Origin: Myxocyprinus asiaticus
Taxonomy: Eukaryota > Chordata > Actinopteri > Cypriniformes > Catostomidae
Reading direction: 5' to 3'
NCBI RefSeq assembly: GCF_019703515.2
Contig: NC_059349.1
Span: forward strand, 25,020,744 to 25,084,743
DNA length: 64,000 nucleotides
The translations under genes were made by a program, and so were the position numbers. Each line of letters opens with the position of its first letter. The stretch's first letter is position 1. Below, in pieces: positions 12,300-22,940 of this stretch. Under the pieces are notes generated by a model, which saw only the letters and a program-made list of their open reading frames with translations, was not told the origin of the DNA and did no database searches.

Positions 12300-13090
12300 A
12301 AACAAAGAGGACTTGTGAAGAGAGAGACGTTATGTCTAGGTTGTAAAACCTTGCGAATGTGTTTTGAGAAGACCATCCTTCTGCAAAAAATATGTCTTGA
12401 AGGACACACCATTTGTCCATGCCCATGAGAAGGCCATGCCTCTAGTTGAGTGTGTTTTAACACCAACTGGGCAAGTCTTACCCTGCGACTCATAAGCCAG
12501 GGCAATTGCATCAACAATCCAGTGAGAAAGTCTTTGCTTGGAGATGGACATTCCTTTTGTGCATCCTCCATAGCATACAAAGAGCTGATCAGACCTGGTA
12601 GGTATGCTCAATGTATGCGTGTAGCGCCCGCACAGGGCATAACAAATGCAATGATTGTTCCTCATCTGAATTAAATGGAGGGAAGAAGGCCTGAAGATGA
12701 ACCACCTAAATTCTGAAGGGCGTGGTTAGAACCTTAGGCACATAGCCTTTTCTGGGTTTGACAGTGGCTTTTGAAAGACTAGGGCCAAACTCCAGACATG
12801 AATTTTCGACTAATAGTGCATGCAGGTCACCGACCCGTTTTACTGAGGCCAGAGCCAGCAGTAGTGTGGTCTTAATGGAGAGCATGCGCAAATCAACAGA
12901 GTCCAAAGGTTCGAAGGGGGGCCCTGCGAGAGCTTTTAAGACTAAAGTCCCAAGTTTGGACTGTAGATGGCCGAGGTGGGTTTAATCGTCTTGCTCCTTT
13001 AAGGAACTTTATGATTAAATCATGCTTGACTATAGTAGCGCCGGCTTCATGTGCATGATATGCAGATATAGTTGTCACATACACTATAAG
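12300..13090 (-). pseudogene. DIRS tyrosine recombinase, frameshifted
   Basis: Recombinase that would integrate the circular DIRS cDNA. From the N-terminal side: VYVTTISAYHAHEAG-like start (about 12893-13084); LLLALASVKRVGDLHALLV carrying the first catalytic Arg (about 12790-12870); SKQRLSHWIVDAIALAYES and the H-x-x-R box HSTRG (12400-12560); and NTFARFYNLD with the catalytic Tyr codon at 12343-12345. These lie in three different frames, so at least two frameshifts separate them, and the Tyr segment is out of frame with the HSTRG segment. All catalytic residues can be read, but not as one protein. Confidence 0.85.
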
Positions 13091-13199
13091 CGTTGACGGA
13101 GTGAGTCCTGCATCTAATCGCTCTTGAAGAAATATGAGAATTTCACGTATGGGGCAACTTATTGTGTCTTAGCCACGTGAGTGACACCAATCAGAGAAC

Positions 13200-15060
13200 A
13201 CATTCCATTTTAGCACATAGCGGCGTCTTGTGGACGGTGCTCTGGCCTGTAAAATGGCGTTCATGATTTAGCGCGCTCCGTTCAGGGGCTACACATGCAG
13301 GTTCCACAGCTTGGGCTGGGGATGCCAGATTGTGCCTTGCGCCTGAGAGAGGAGATCCCTCCCATGGCGAGCTGTACAGCATCTCTATCATTTCTGGAAA
13401 CTATGGCTGGTTGGGCCATTTCTGTGCAACTAATAGAATCGTTTCCTTGTCCACTTGGACTTTGCATATGATATAGTGAATCAGGCACACCAGTGGAAAC
13501 GCAAATTTGTGCTTCGCTGGCCATTTTTGGGCCATTGTGTCCACTCCCAGCAGGGCTTGGGACTTCGAGTACCAGATGGGACAATGGGTATTCCCCACTG
13601 AGGCTGCTTTGCAGAATATTTCCCAAATCCTCAATACAGTCTCCATTCAACCGGTATCACCCCTTGGTGTGACAATAGGTCAGTGCCATAATTCAGGTGG
13701 CCTGGGACATATGTCGCTCTTAGGGAGAGGAGATGACACTCGCTCCATAGGAGGAGGTGACGCGTCAGTCTCAACAGAGGCGGTGAATGATTTCTGCCTC
13801 TGAGGTTTATATATGCCACAATTGTCATGTTGTCTGAGTGAACCAGGACATGACAGTTCGCTATTTCTGACTGAAAAGCTTTTAAGGCTAGAAATACAGC
13901 TTATAGCTCTAGGTGGTTGATGTGCCACACTTTCTTCGCACCTGTCCAGGTGCCGAAAGTTGGGCGTCCATTGCACACCACCCCCCAACCTGTGTTGGAA
14001 GCATTTGTAGTCACCACTTTCTGCCTGACAATCTACCCCAGCGCGACACCTCGCTGGTAAAAGGCAGGGGCTGTCCAAGGAGCTAAAGCAGCTATACAGT
14101 GGTAGGATATAGTGATGCGCATGAGCCCATGGGGCCAAGCATATCGTTCATATCGTTCATATCTCATTTGTAAGAGACCTAATGGCCTGCTGCCGCCATA
14201 AACCCCAAAGCTTTTTGAAACAGCCTCAGTTGAAGTGTTCTCCCCAGTTTGAACTGAGACAGACTCTGTAGAATGGCCTGAACGCACTCGCTTGTGAGGT
14301 GCGCGCGCCCGCACGTAGAGTCGAGGCGGACTCCCAAAAAGGAGATTTGTTGGCTGGGGGAGAGCGTGCAATTCACATTGAGGCCCAAGCTGTTTAGATA
14401 TTGAAGCAGTAAGTCTCCGTGCTGGCATAACAGAGCCTCTGATTGTGCCAGTAACAACCAGTCATGGAGGTAGTTCAAGATGCTCACGCCACTCAGTTTC
14501 AGAGGATCGAGAACTGCATCGATGCACTTTGTGAATGTGCGAGGAGCCAGAGACTGTCCGAAGGGCAGGACTTTGAATTGATATGATGTTCCCTCGAACG
14601 CAAATCTCAAAAACATCCTTTGATGTTGTACGATTTGGATGTGAAAGTATGCATCCTTCAGATCTATCGACACAAACCAATCGTGTGGGCATACATGCAA
14701 TAAGATCTTTTTCTGAGTAATCATTTTGAATGGGCGCTTTGTGAGTGCATGATTCAAATGTCTCAGATCCAGAATTCTTTGGGACAAGAAAATAACTTCA
14801 GTAAAACCCTTTTTGGGCTTGACAATTTGGCACAACCTCTATCGTGCTTTTCCCGAGGAGATTGTGTATTTCGGCTCATAACATTGGAGCATCTTCGGAC
14901 GAAACCGTGGAAGACAGAATGCCGTTGAAACGGGGTGGCCGGCATGCAAATTGGATCGTATAACCATGTTCGTTTGTTTTTTTGCACCCATTCTGAAATA
15001 CCCTTTAGGGCTCGCCACGCGTCCTTGTAAAGGGACAGAGGGCAATTTGGTTTGTTCACC
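13200..15060 (-). pseudogene. DIRS reverse transcriptase / RNase H, inactive
   Basis: An RT segment of 218 codons (14179-14835) includes LDLRHLNHAL, the SIDLKDAYFHI catalytic motif A and LPFGQSLAPRTFTK. The catalytic YLDDW box is YLHDW here (about 14477-14491), so a metal-binding Asp is replaced by His. RNase H sequence follows in other frames: TTNASNTGWGVV near 14030 and HSDNMTIVAYIN near 13830; then the C-terminal WPAKHKFAFP region near 13510. Upstream, KDAWRALKGISEWVQ (about 15000-15040) is the usual DIRS lead-in. At least three frameshifts and several stops are present. Confidence 0.87.
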
Positions 15061-15217
15061 GTATGATATAATGCGTCGCTCACCATAGGGAAGCGGTTGC
15101 GCATAATGTGTGGGCTTTGAAGAGGAAAAGGGCTCTTTATTGAGAATGTATGAGCATCTCGTGTATTTGCAACAAGTGCTGTATTCTTTTTTGCATTTAT
15201 TGCATTTTTTATTGCAT

Positions 15218-16273
15218 TTATTTGAGTGCAAGACACAGAAACAACATTTTGAAGAATATTATGAACAGCAATATTCCTTTCCCGACAAACAGCAATGGGA
15301 AGAAGGGGAACAGTGTTTTGTGTCTCCAGTTGAGCCTTCTTCGGAGCAGACATGGCTTGCGTGGCCTCACCGGTGGCTCAGTGGCGGCAGGTGCCAGCGC
15401 TGAGGCAGCAGGTATGGGGCTTTTAGTCGGCCGCTGGCTCAAAACAGAGCAAGGGCAAACTGGCTGTGATATACTCTGTTTTGGCATAAAGTATTTCATA
15501 GCCTGTGATTGATGCTGAGTCGGGACGTAACACTCAGAAAACTTATTCACAGAGCCACCAAAGAGGCTGGCTGGAGACACTGGAGCATCCAACAGAGTGA
15601 CTTTTTCCTTATCTCTCATTTCTGTGAGGGTCAGCCATACATGTCAATCCAGAAATACCAAGTTGCCCATGGACTTGCTGATGACCTGCGCAGTGACTTT
15701 CGTGGCACGCAGCGCTAAGTCTGTAGCGGTGCGGAGTTCTTTGAATGTCTCTGGATCGAAGCCTTGCTCATCCATTTGCTTGAGGAGCTTGGGTTGAAAT
15801 ACTCGAAATACATTGCGCGGAGTGCTGATCCAGTTTGTCCTGTCACTGAGTAAGCTTTTCCAGCCAGTGTGGATGTTTGTCAACATGGCTTGGAAGGATG
15901 TATGGGGCATGATTTCCACTCCCTGTTACTCGCTGGGGAGAGGTGTGCCACTACCGCCTCCTCCACAGGGGGTAGTTAGGCATAACTGTTCTCTTCCCCG
16001 TGATCCACATTTGAGAGGATGTTGTCACTGCGTTATGTGTTATGAACTTCGGGGAAGAATAGGGCAGATTTGTGGAACACGGCCGCTTGACATCATCAGA
16101 ACGAGGGCAATTCGTGAGCGAAGCGTCTTGAGACTCATGCCCTCGCAGTGAGGGCAGTCTGTCTCCATGAGAGCTGACTCTGTGTGGGCGCGGCCGAGAC
16201 AGTTAAGGCAGCTCTCACGCTGATCTGACGGTGGGATGTGTCTCTCGCAGAAGGATCACTTACGGAACGACAT
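15218..16273 (-). pseudogene. DIRS gag-like ORF1, broken by stops
   Basis: Reads in a single frame from an ATG at 16271-16273. The start region encodes a Cys-rich segment (CERHIPPSDQ, SCLNCLGRAH, CPHCEG) but has TGA five codons after the ATG (16256-16258). A TAA lies just upstream of 15919, and another TGA at 15644-15646 interrupts the conserved WLTL...KVTLLDAP region that continues to 15218 (SLFGGSVNKFSE). No frameshift is needed to join the recognisable blocks, only stops. Fish DIRS ORF1 proteins have this general layout and are presumed to package element RNA. Confidence 0.75.
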
Positions 16274-16307
16274 CTTTAAAAAGACGCGAACAAATAAGCG
16301 GCTCTTT

Positions 16308-16340
<33 letters not shown>

Positions 16341-16370
16341 ATACACACACACATATATATTTCACACAAT
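16308..16370. repeat. TA/CA-rich microsatellite
   Basis: (TA)n at 16308-16332 followed by TATG and CA dinucleotides. It sits next to the DIRS gag start. Confidence 0.9.
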
Positions 16371-16556
16371 ATACAATATGCAATTACTGTGTAAGTACAC
16401 ACAACACCTGCCAAAGCGCTACGGGGAATCAGGATGCTGAAGCAGCTCGTTCACCAGCGGAGCATCAAGCTGTGAGGCAGAGTGATGTTTGCCAGAGCAC
16501 TGCAGGGGAGCAGAGAGTCTTCTCGTTGCCATGAAGATTCTGCCCACTGACTCATG

Positions 16557-17756
16557 TACACTGGCAGCCAAAAGTTTGGAATAATGTACAGATTTTGCTG
16601 TTTTGGAAGGAAATTGGTAATTTAATTCACCAAAGTGGCATTCAAATGATCACAAAGTATAGTCAGGACATTACTGATGTAAAAAACAGTACCATCACTA
16701 TTTGAAAAAAGTCATTTTTGATCAAATCTAGACAGGCCCCATTTCCAGCAGCCTAAATCATGCTAAATTGCTAATTTGGTACTAGAAAATCACTTGCCAT
16801 CACAGTTGAAAGCTATTTGGTTCGTTAAATGAAGCTTAACATTGTCTTTGTGTTTGTTTTTGAGTTGCAAAAGTATGCAATAGACTGGCATGTCTTAAGA
16901 TCAATATTAGGTCAAAAATGGCAAAAAAGAAACAGCTTTCCCTAGAAACTCATCAGTCAATCATTGTTTTGAGGAATGAAGGCTATACCTTGCTTGAAAT
17001 TGCCAAAAAAAATAAATAAAAAAAAAATTACGATTTCATACAAAGTTGTACACAGTCTTCAAAGACAAAGGACAACTGACTCTAACAAGGACAGAAAGAG
17101 ATGTGGAAGGCCAGAGGTACAACTAAACAAGAGGATAAGTACATCAGAGTCTCTAGTTTGAGAAACAGACACCTTTCCTGTCCTCAGCTGACAGCTTCAT
17201 TGAATTCTACCTGCTCAACACCAGTTTTATGTACAACAGTAAAGAGAAGACTCAGGGGTGCAGGCCTTATGGGAAGAATTGCAAAGAAAGAGCCAATTTT
17301 GAAAACAAAACAAAAAGAAAAGGTTGGTGTGGGCAAAAAAACACAGACATTGGACAACAGATAATTGGAAAAGAGTGTTATGGATCTTAACCCCATTGAG
17401 CTTTTGTGGGATCAGCTAGACTGTAAGGTGCGTGAAAAGTGCCCAATAAGACAGCCAAATCTATGGCAAGTGCTACAGGAAGCGTGGGGTGAAATGTCAC
17501 CTGAGTATCTGGACAAACTGACAGCTAGAAAGCCAATGATCTGCAAAGCTGTCATTGCTGCACATGGAGGATTTTTTGATGAGAACTCTTTAAGTTCTAA
17601 ATTTGTTTTTCAAATTGTAATAGTAATTTTTCACGTTATTAATCTCCTGACTGTATATTGTGATCAGTTGAATACCACTTTGGTGAATAAAAGTACCAAT
17701 TTCTTTCCATAAGAGCAAAATTTGTACATTATTCCAAACTTTTGGCCACCAGTGTA
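16557..17756 (+). mobile_element. Tc1-like element inserted in the DIRS
   Basis: Ends CACTGGCAGCCAAAAGTTTG (16559 on) and, inverted, caaacttttggccaccagtg (to 17754), with TA on each side. About 1.2 kb. Contains a decayed transposase (next entry). Because it interrupts the 5' part of the DIRS, it is the younger insertion. Confidence 0.88.
16917..17620 (+). pseudogene. Tc1-like transposase relic, internally deleted
   Basis: Translation from about 16917 gives a MAKKKQLSLET-like start with HTH-type sequence, then GRPEVQLNKRISTSESLV and frames rich in Tc1 features. At 17365-17600 DLNPIELLWDQLD, the box holding the third catalytic acidic residue, is clear. The central part with the first two catalytic Asp residues (the SDE and DNDP boxes) is missing between about 17340 and 17385, so the protein is deleted as well as frameshifted. 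Not functional. Confidence 0.8.
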
Positions 17757-18010
17757 TATCGATGGAGAAGGGTCGAGGGCTTCTAGACAAGAGATGAATC
17801 GCTGTCTTCAAGAAATTCTGAGGAAATGGTGTTTGCGCACATGCTTTTATAGCAGACAGCTTCGCGCCAAAACAGGCGGGGCTCAAACACCATAACCAAT
17901 ATTAGAATATTGGCATTATTGTAGAGAGGTTTCAACTAGGTTGTGTAAGAGGGCACTCCCCATATGCATTAATCAACGCAATGTCAAGTGTACTGAGTCA
18001 TAAGGGAAGT

Positions 18011-18391
18011 GAATTTATGAAATAATAGAAGTCTGTCAGACACACCTTTAAGAAACTCCTGGCTCATAATCTTCTGTGCATCCAAACCTGTGTATAAACA
18101 AATTTCCTTTCCAGGCAAGTCAGTCCACTCAGCAACCATCTTTGGAATGCTCCTGGGCAGCTATTCACCTTTTTCCTGAATGCGGAAGTGTTCCACGATT
18201 TGACTGTTTTCAATTTCCAGTCTCCAGTGTTTTCAATTGCATCTGCGTATATTCTTAGAGGGTAATGTAATGTTTAAGGTATTACATTTGTAAAAATTGT
18301 CAAAAAACATGCCAATACTTCACAGAGTTTTTTAATAGACAGTGCCTCACCCGAGTGTGTAGATGACATGAAATGATGGTCAGAGGTTAGT
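18011..18391. other. Spacer between DIRS and Tc1 elements
   Basis: About 380 bp between two mobile elements. No gene or recognised repeat. Confidence 0.5.
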
Positions 18392-20013
18392 TACAGTTGA
18401 AGTCAGAAGTTTACATACACCTTAGCCAAATACATTTAAACTCAGTTTTTCACAATTGCTGACATTTAATCGTAGAAAACATTCCCTGTCTTAGGTCAGT
18501 TAGGATCACTACCTTATTTTAAGAATGTGAAATGTCAGAATAATAGTAGAGAGAATGATTTATTTCAGCTTTTATTTCTTTCATCACATTCCTAGTGGGT
18601 CAGAAATTTACATACACTTTATTAGTATTTGGTAGAATTGCCTTTAAATTGTTTAACTTGGGTCAAACGTTTTGGGTAGCCTCCCACAAGCTTCTCACAA
18701 TAAGCTGCTGAAATTTTGGCCCATTCCTCCAGACAGAACTGGTGTAACTGAGTCAGGTTTGTAGGCCTCCTTGCTCGCACATGCTTTTTCATTTCTGCCC
18801 ACAAAATTTCTATCGGATTGAGATCACTGCTTTGTGATGACCACTCCAATACCTTGACTTTGTTGTCCTTAAGCCGTTTTGCCACAACTGTGTAGGTATG
18901 CTTGGGGTCATTGTCCATTTGGAAGACCCATTTGCAACTGAGTTTTAACTTCCTGGCTGATGTCTTGAGATTTTGCTTCAATATATCCACATATATTTCC
19001 TTCCTCATGATGCCATCTATTTTGTGAAGTGCATCAGTCCCTCCTGCAGCAAAGAACCCCAACAACATGATGCTTCCACCCCCATGCTTCACGGTTGGGA
19101 TAGTGTTCTTCAGCTTGCAAGGCTCACCCTTTTTCCTCCAAACATAACAATGGTCATTATGGCCAAACAGTTACATTTTTGTTTCATCAGACCAAAGGAC
19201 ATTTCTCCAAAAAGTAAGATCTTTGCCCCCATGTGCACTTGCAAACTGTAGTCTGGCTTTTTTATGGCAGTTTTGTAGCAGTGGCTTCTTCCCTGCTGAG
19301 CAGCCTTTCAGGTTATATTGATATAGGACTCGTTTTACTGTGGATATAGATACTTGCTTACCTGTTTCCTCCAGCATCTTCACAAGGTCCTTTGCTATTG
19401 TTCTGGGATTGATTTGCACTTTTAGCACCAAAGTACGTTCATCTCTAGGAGACAGAATGCATATCCTTCCTGAGCTGTATAATGGCTGCGTGGTCTCATG
19501 GTGTTTATATTTGCGTACTATTGTTTGTACAGATGAACGTGGTACCTTCAGGCATTTGTAAATTGCTCCCAAGGATGAACCAGACTTGTGGAGGTCCACA
19601 ATTTTTTTCTGAGGTCTTGGCTGATTTCTTTTGATTTTCCCACGATGTCAAGCAAAGAGGCACTGAGTTTGAAGGTAGGCCTTAAAATACATCCACAGAT
19701 ACACCTCCAATTCAGTACACCTCCTATCAGAAGCTAATTGGCTAATTCTGGAATTCTCCAAGCTGCTTAAAGGTACAGTTAACTTAGTGTATTTAAACTT
19801 CTGACCCACTGGAATTGTGATATAGTCAATTAAAAGTGAAACAATCTGTCTGTAAACAATTTTTGGAAAAAATCACTTGTGTCATGCACAAAGCAGATGT
19901 CCTAAATGACTTGCCAAAACTATAGTTTGCTAATATGAAATCTGTGGAGTGGTTAAAAAATGAATTTTAATGACTTCAACCTAAGTGTATGTAAACTTCT
20001 GACTTCAACTGTA
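18392..20013 (-). mobile_element. Sleeping Beauty-type Tc1 transposon with IR/DR ends
   Basis: About 1.62 kb, TA on both sides. Each end has an outer and an inner copy of the direct repeat: outer CAGTTGAAGTCAGAAGTTTA at 18394 and its inverse ending at 20011; inner gtgggtcagaaatttacata near 18597 and its inverse near 19785-19810. Two transposase-binding direct repeats per inverted repeat is the IR/DR layout of salmonid/cyprinid T-type Tc1 elements, to which Sleeping Beauty belongs. The transposase lies on the minus strand. Length and ends look complete. Confidence 0.92.
18622..19643 (-). pseudogene. Sleeping Beauty-family transposase, broken
   Basis: Would be a 340-residue DD34E transposase with paired-type DNA-binding domain. 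Seen: VDLHKSGSSLGAIYKCLKV HTH, PRDERTLVLKVQINPRT, first catalytic Asp in NVLWSDETK, second in QMDNDPKHT, Glu in DLNPIEILWAE, and C-terminus NSTKY. Damage: the start codon is GTG (19641-19643) where the family has ATG; one base is missing from the A-run after the SQDLRK-like start (near 19610), shifting frame; and a TAA follows the first catalytic block (DETKM then stop, near 19169-19171). Catalytic residues are intact, so the losses look like neutral decay. Confidence 0.9.
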
Positions 20014-20608
20014 CATTGATATCATTAATTAGTTATGTTATGACAGCCAACAACTGCACAAGTTTAGCCTGAAATTCATTTTTACACCAAGTAACACTTA
20101 AATGGTTGTAGCTGATTGCTCGTTTTGGCAGTTTTTACATTGCATCTCGAGACCAAAAATACAAAACAGGCATTTAGACTCATCATAGCGCCACCCAGTG
20201 GTTGCTCTCACTATGGAGACAAGTGGCATGAAAGTACAGCTCCAAACTTCTTGAATGGCAAAAGACCGAAATCTCCATAATGGTCGGTCAAGATTACGAT
20301 CAAAGAAGATATTTCAAATCAGCAGTAAAATCTGACAACAATGGTATCATAAATTGTGCTTCTTTAGCTCAGATCACGAAAAAACAAACAAACAAAAAAA
20401 ACGCTATTTCTCAGGCTGGTCCAGTTAATGGACATGCACTGACAGGCGATGTCTGTATTTGAAAGGTGATTGGCTCATTTACCTGTAAGGCAGGACTTCC
20501 TGTTCTACATCTGTGTTCCCATTCATTTTAATACAAGTGCTCTGTCTAAATAGTCTCTGATAGGAATTTCAAAAGTGTCGTTTTTTTGGTACCAAGTCGA
20601 TACTAAAA
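20014..20608. other. Intergenic, no gene seen
   Basis: Unique-looking sequence between two mobile elements. No feature recognised. Confidence 0.5.
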
Positions 20609-20622
20609 TAAAAAAGATGTAA

Positions 20623-21067
20623 CAATACCAGGGGCCTGGGTAGCTCAGTGGTAAAATATGCTGGCTACAACCCCTTGAGTTTGCTAGTTCACTAGTTCGA
20701 ATCCCAGGGTGTGCTGAGTGACTCCAGCCAGGTCTCCTAAGCAACCAAATTGGCCCAGTTGCTAGGGAGGGTAGAGTCACATGGGGTAACCTCCTCATGG
20801 TTGCTATAATGTGGTTTGTTCTCAGTGGGGCACATGGTGAATTGAGCATGGTTGCCATGGTGGATGGCATGAAGCCTCCACATGCACTATGTCTCCATGG
20901 CAACATGCTCAACAAGCCATGTGATAAGATGCGTGGGTTGACTGTCTCAGACACGGAGGCAACTGGTCCAAGTCCACCTGGACTGAGGTCTGCAACCAGA
21001 TCACTATGCAACCATGAGGACTTAAGAGTGCATTGGGAATTGGGCAAATTGGGAGAAAAAGGGGGAA
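20623..21067 (+). mobile_element. tRNA-derived SINE, complete with target duplications
   Basis: The head resembles a tRNA with RNA polymerase III box A (TAGCTCAGTGG, about 20641) and box B (AGTTCGAATCC, about 20694). A body of about 330 bp follows and the element ends in a G/A-rich tail. AAAAAAGATGTAA is repeated on both sides (about 20610-20622 and 21068-21080), the mark of LINE-mediated retroposition. The same SINE occurs in the opposite orientation at 59398-59803, with the body recognisable throughout (for example gcatgaagcctccacatgca). Confidence 0.85.
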
Positions 21068-21524
21068 AAAAAAGATGTAATGTTTCTGCATTACTGGTAG
21101 CACCAAGCACCAACTTGGTGCCAATTCAGCCCCTGTGCTGTCTGACTGACACACAACTGCTTTCAAGCTCAAACACTTATTTGAGCATGTGCTCTGTTAC
21201 TTTTTTTTTTACACATCATGATATACTACAAAAGAGCTGAAGGGCGCTGCGCCTGCAGAATATATATGTATATACCAATCAGCCACAACATTAAAACCAC
21301 CAGCCTAATATCATGTAGGTCCCCATTGTGCCACCAAAAAAGCTCTGACCTGTTGAGACATGGACTCCACAAGACCTCTGAAGGTGTCCTGTGGTATCTG
21401 GCACCAAGACGTTAGCAGCAGATCCTTTAAGTCCTGTATGTTGCGAGGTGGGGCCTCCATGGACCGGACTTGTTAGTCCAGCACATCCCATAGATGCTCA
21501 ATTGGACTGAGATCTGGGGAATTT

Positions 21525-21695
21525 ACAGAGGTGAGAGAGAAATACTTTGACAAACTCTCAAACCTCATGCCACAATTTTGCAGTTCAGCAGAAACAGATC
21601 AAATGCAGGTGTTACTGGGGGAGGACAATCATGCATCAGTTGCAGCAAAATTCATTTTTGAAGTGCACACCCTCAGAAACCAATTACTGCCTTAA
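21525..21695 (+). pseudogene. 56-codon C-terminal coding fragment, family unknown
   Basis: Open from the first base of the insertion: TEVREKYFDKLSNLMPQFCS, then a Leu/Glu/Asp-rich stretch with QVLLGEDNHASVAAKF, then TLRNQLLP and TAA. The composition and absence of internal stops suggest real protein sequence, perhaps the tail of a transposon-encoded protein. There is no ATG upstream within the insertion, as expected for a 5'-truncated retrocopy. I do not recognise the family. Confidence 0.4.
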
Positions 21696-21966
21696 TGTAC
21701 TTTGTTCACAGTTTAAAAAAAAAAAAAAAAAAATTTATGTTCATAATGTCTTGTTAAATGCTTATTTTATTTTATATTGTATAGTGTATATTGTTATTAT
21801 AGTTTTTATTTTATTTTATTCATTACCTGGCACCTTATTTTAATTCTATTTTTATTGTTATTGGTTACTGTTTTATTATTATTATTTGTCTTGTCATTAT
21901 CTGTTTTGTGTAGTAATTTTTTTGGCAATATTTTATGTTAACATGCAAATAAAGTACTTTAAAATA
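21525..21966 (+). mobile_element. Nested 442-bp insertion with coding tail and poly(A) signal
   Basis: Flanked by GAATTT at 21519-21524 and 21967-21972; removing it restores the Tc1 transposase sequence. On the plus strand it opens with 56 in-frame codons ending in TAA at 21693-21695, then AT-rich 3'-UTR-like sequence with an A-run at 21716-21734, and ends with AATAAA (about 21948) and a short A-rich tail. This looks like the 3' end of a retroposed transcript or a 5'-truncated retroelement. The source is not recognised. Confidence 0.6.
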
Positions 21967-22940
21967 GAATTTGGAGGCCAAGTCAACACCTTGAACTCTT
22001 GTCATATTCCTCAAACCATTCCTAAACAATTTTTGCAGTGTGGCAGGGCGCATTATCCTGCTGAAAGAGGCCACTGCCATCAGGGAATCCCGTTGCCATG
22101 AAGGGGTGTACGTGGTCTGCAACAATTTTTAGGTAAGTGGTATGTGTCAAAGTAACATCCACATGAATGCCAGGACCCAAGGTTTCCCAGCAAATCATTG
22201 CCCAGAACATCACACTGCCTCTGCCGGCCTGCCTTCTTCCCATAGTGCATCCTGCTGCCATCTTTTCCCCAAGTAAATGACACATGCACAGGGCCGTCCA
22301 CATGATCTAAAAGAAAACGTGATTCATCAGACCAGGCCACCTTCTTCAATTGCTCTATGGTCCAGTTCTGAAGCTCACGTGCCCATTGTAGGCACTTTCA
22401 GCAGTGGACAGGGGTCAGCATGGGCACTCTGACCGATCTGCGGCTACGCAGCCCCATACACAGCAAGCTGCAATGCACTGTGTGTTCTGACACCTATCTA
22501 TCATGGCCAGCATTTAAGTTTTTCAACAATATGTGCTACAGTAGCTCTTCTGTGAGATCAGACCAGATGGGCTGGCCTTTGCTCCCCATGTGCATTTGGC
22601 GCCTTGGGCACCCAAGACCCTGTCGCCGGTTCACCGGTTGTCCTTCCTTGGACCACTTTTGGTAGGTACTAACCTCTGCATACCAAGAACACCCCACAAG
22701 ACCTGCTGTTTTAGAGATGCTCTGACCCAGTCGTCTAGCTGTCACAATTTGGCCCTTGTCAAAGTCGCTCAGATCCTTACGCCTGCCCATTTTTCCTGCT
22801 TCCAACACATGAAATTCAAGAACTGACTGTTCACTTGCTGCCTAATATATCCCACCCCTTGACAGGTGCCATTGTAATGAGATAATCAGTGTTATTCACT
22901 TCACCTGTCAGTGGTTTTAAAGTTGTGGCTGCTCAGTGTA

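Larger units (their letters stand above)
11901..17990 (-). mobile_element. Decayed DIRS-type tyrosine-recombinase retrotransposon
   Basis: DIRS elements combine a gag-like ORF, reverse transcriptase/RNase H and a tyrosine recombinase instead of a DDE integrase, bounded by inverted termini. All are seen here in that order on the minus strand: gag remnants 15218-16273, RT/RNase H 13200-15060, recombinase 12300-13090. The 15-mer GACATTGCGTTGATT at 11959-11973 recurs inverted at 17971-17985 as the terminal repeats, and the outer left end has the palindrome GGTTACGTACGTAACC (11917-11932). A Tc1-like element (16557-17756) is inserted in the 5' part; without it the DIRS is about 4.9 kb. All three genes carry stops or frameshifts, so it is inactive. 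Confidence 0.88.
21305..22790 (-). pseudogene. Tc1-like transposase relic
   Basis: Starts [20 protein letters not shown] (22790 down), followed by an HTH segment with [14 protein letters not shown]. Further on: KVAWSDESRFLLDH (first catalytic Asp, about 22310-22350), GLFQQDNAPCHTA (second Asp, about 22040), and the C-terminal VESM...GG segment near 21320-21370. Several frameshifts separate these blocks, and the frame is cut by the insertion at 21525-21966. The acidic residue expected in the NPIE-type box falls just past the insertion (near 21500-21515). Inactive. Confidence 0.85.
21273..22940 (-). mobile_element. Tc1-like transposon carrying a nested insertion
   Basis: Ends CCAATCAGCCACAACATTAA on the left and, inverted, ttttaaagttgtggctgctc on the right, both next to TA. 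Transposase lies on the minus strand (next entry). The body is interrupted at 21525-21966 by an unrelated 442-bp insertion. A relative of the left end also caps the mosaic element at 38083. Confidence 0.88.

Noticed and set aside
15150..15512. Cys-rich 120-codon plus-strand frame
   Set aside because: Overlaps the antisense DIRS ORF1/ORF2 junction; composition reflects the opposite strand.
20631..20710. tRNA-like sequence with box A and box B
   Set aside because: It is the head of a SINE: it runs into a 330-bp non-tRNA body, has flanking duplications, and a second copy exists at 59398-59803.
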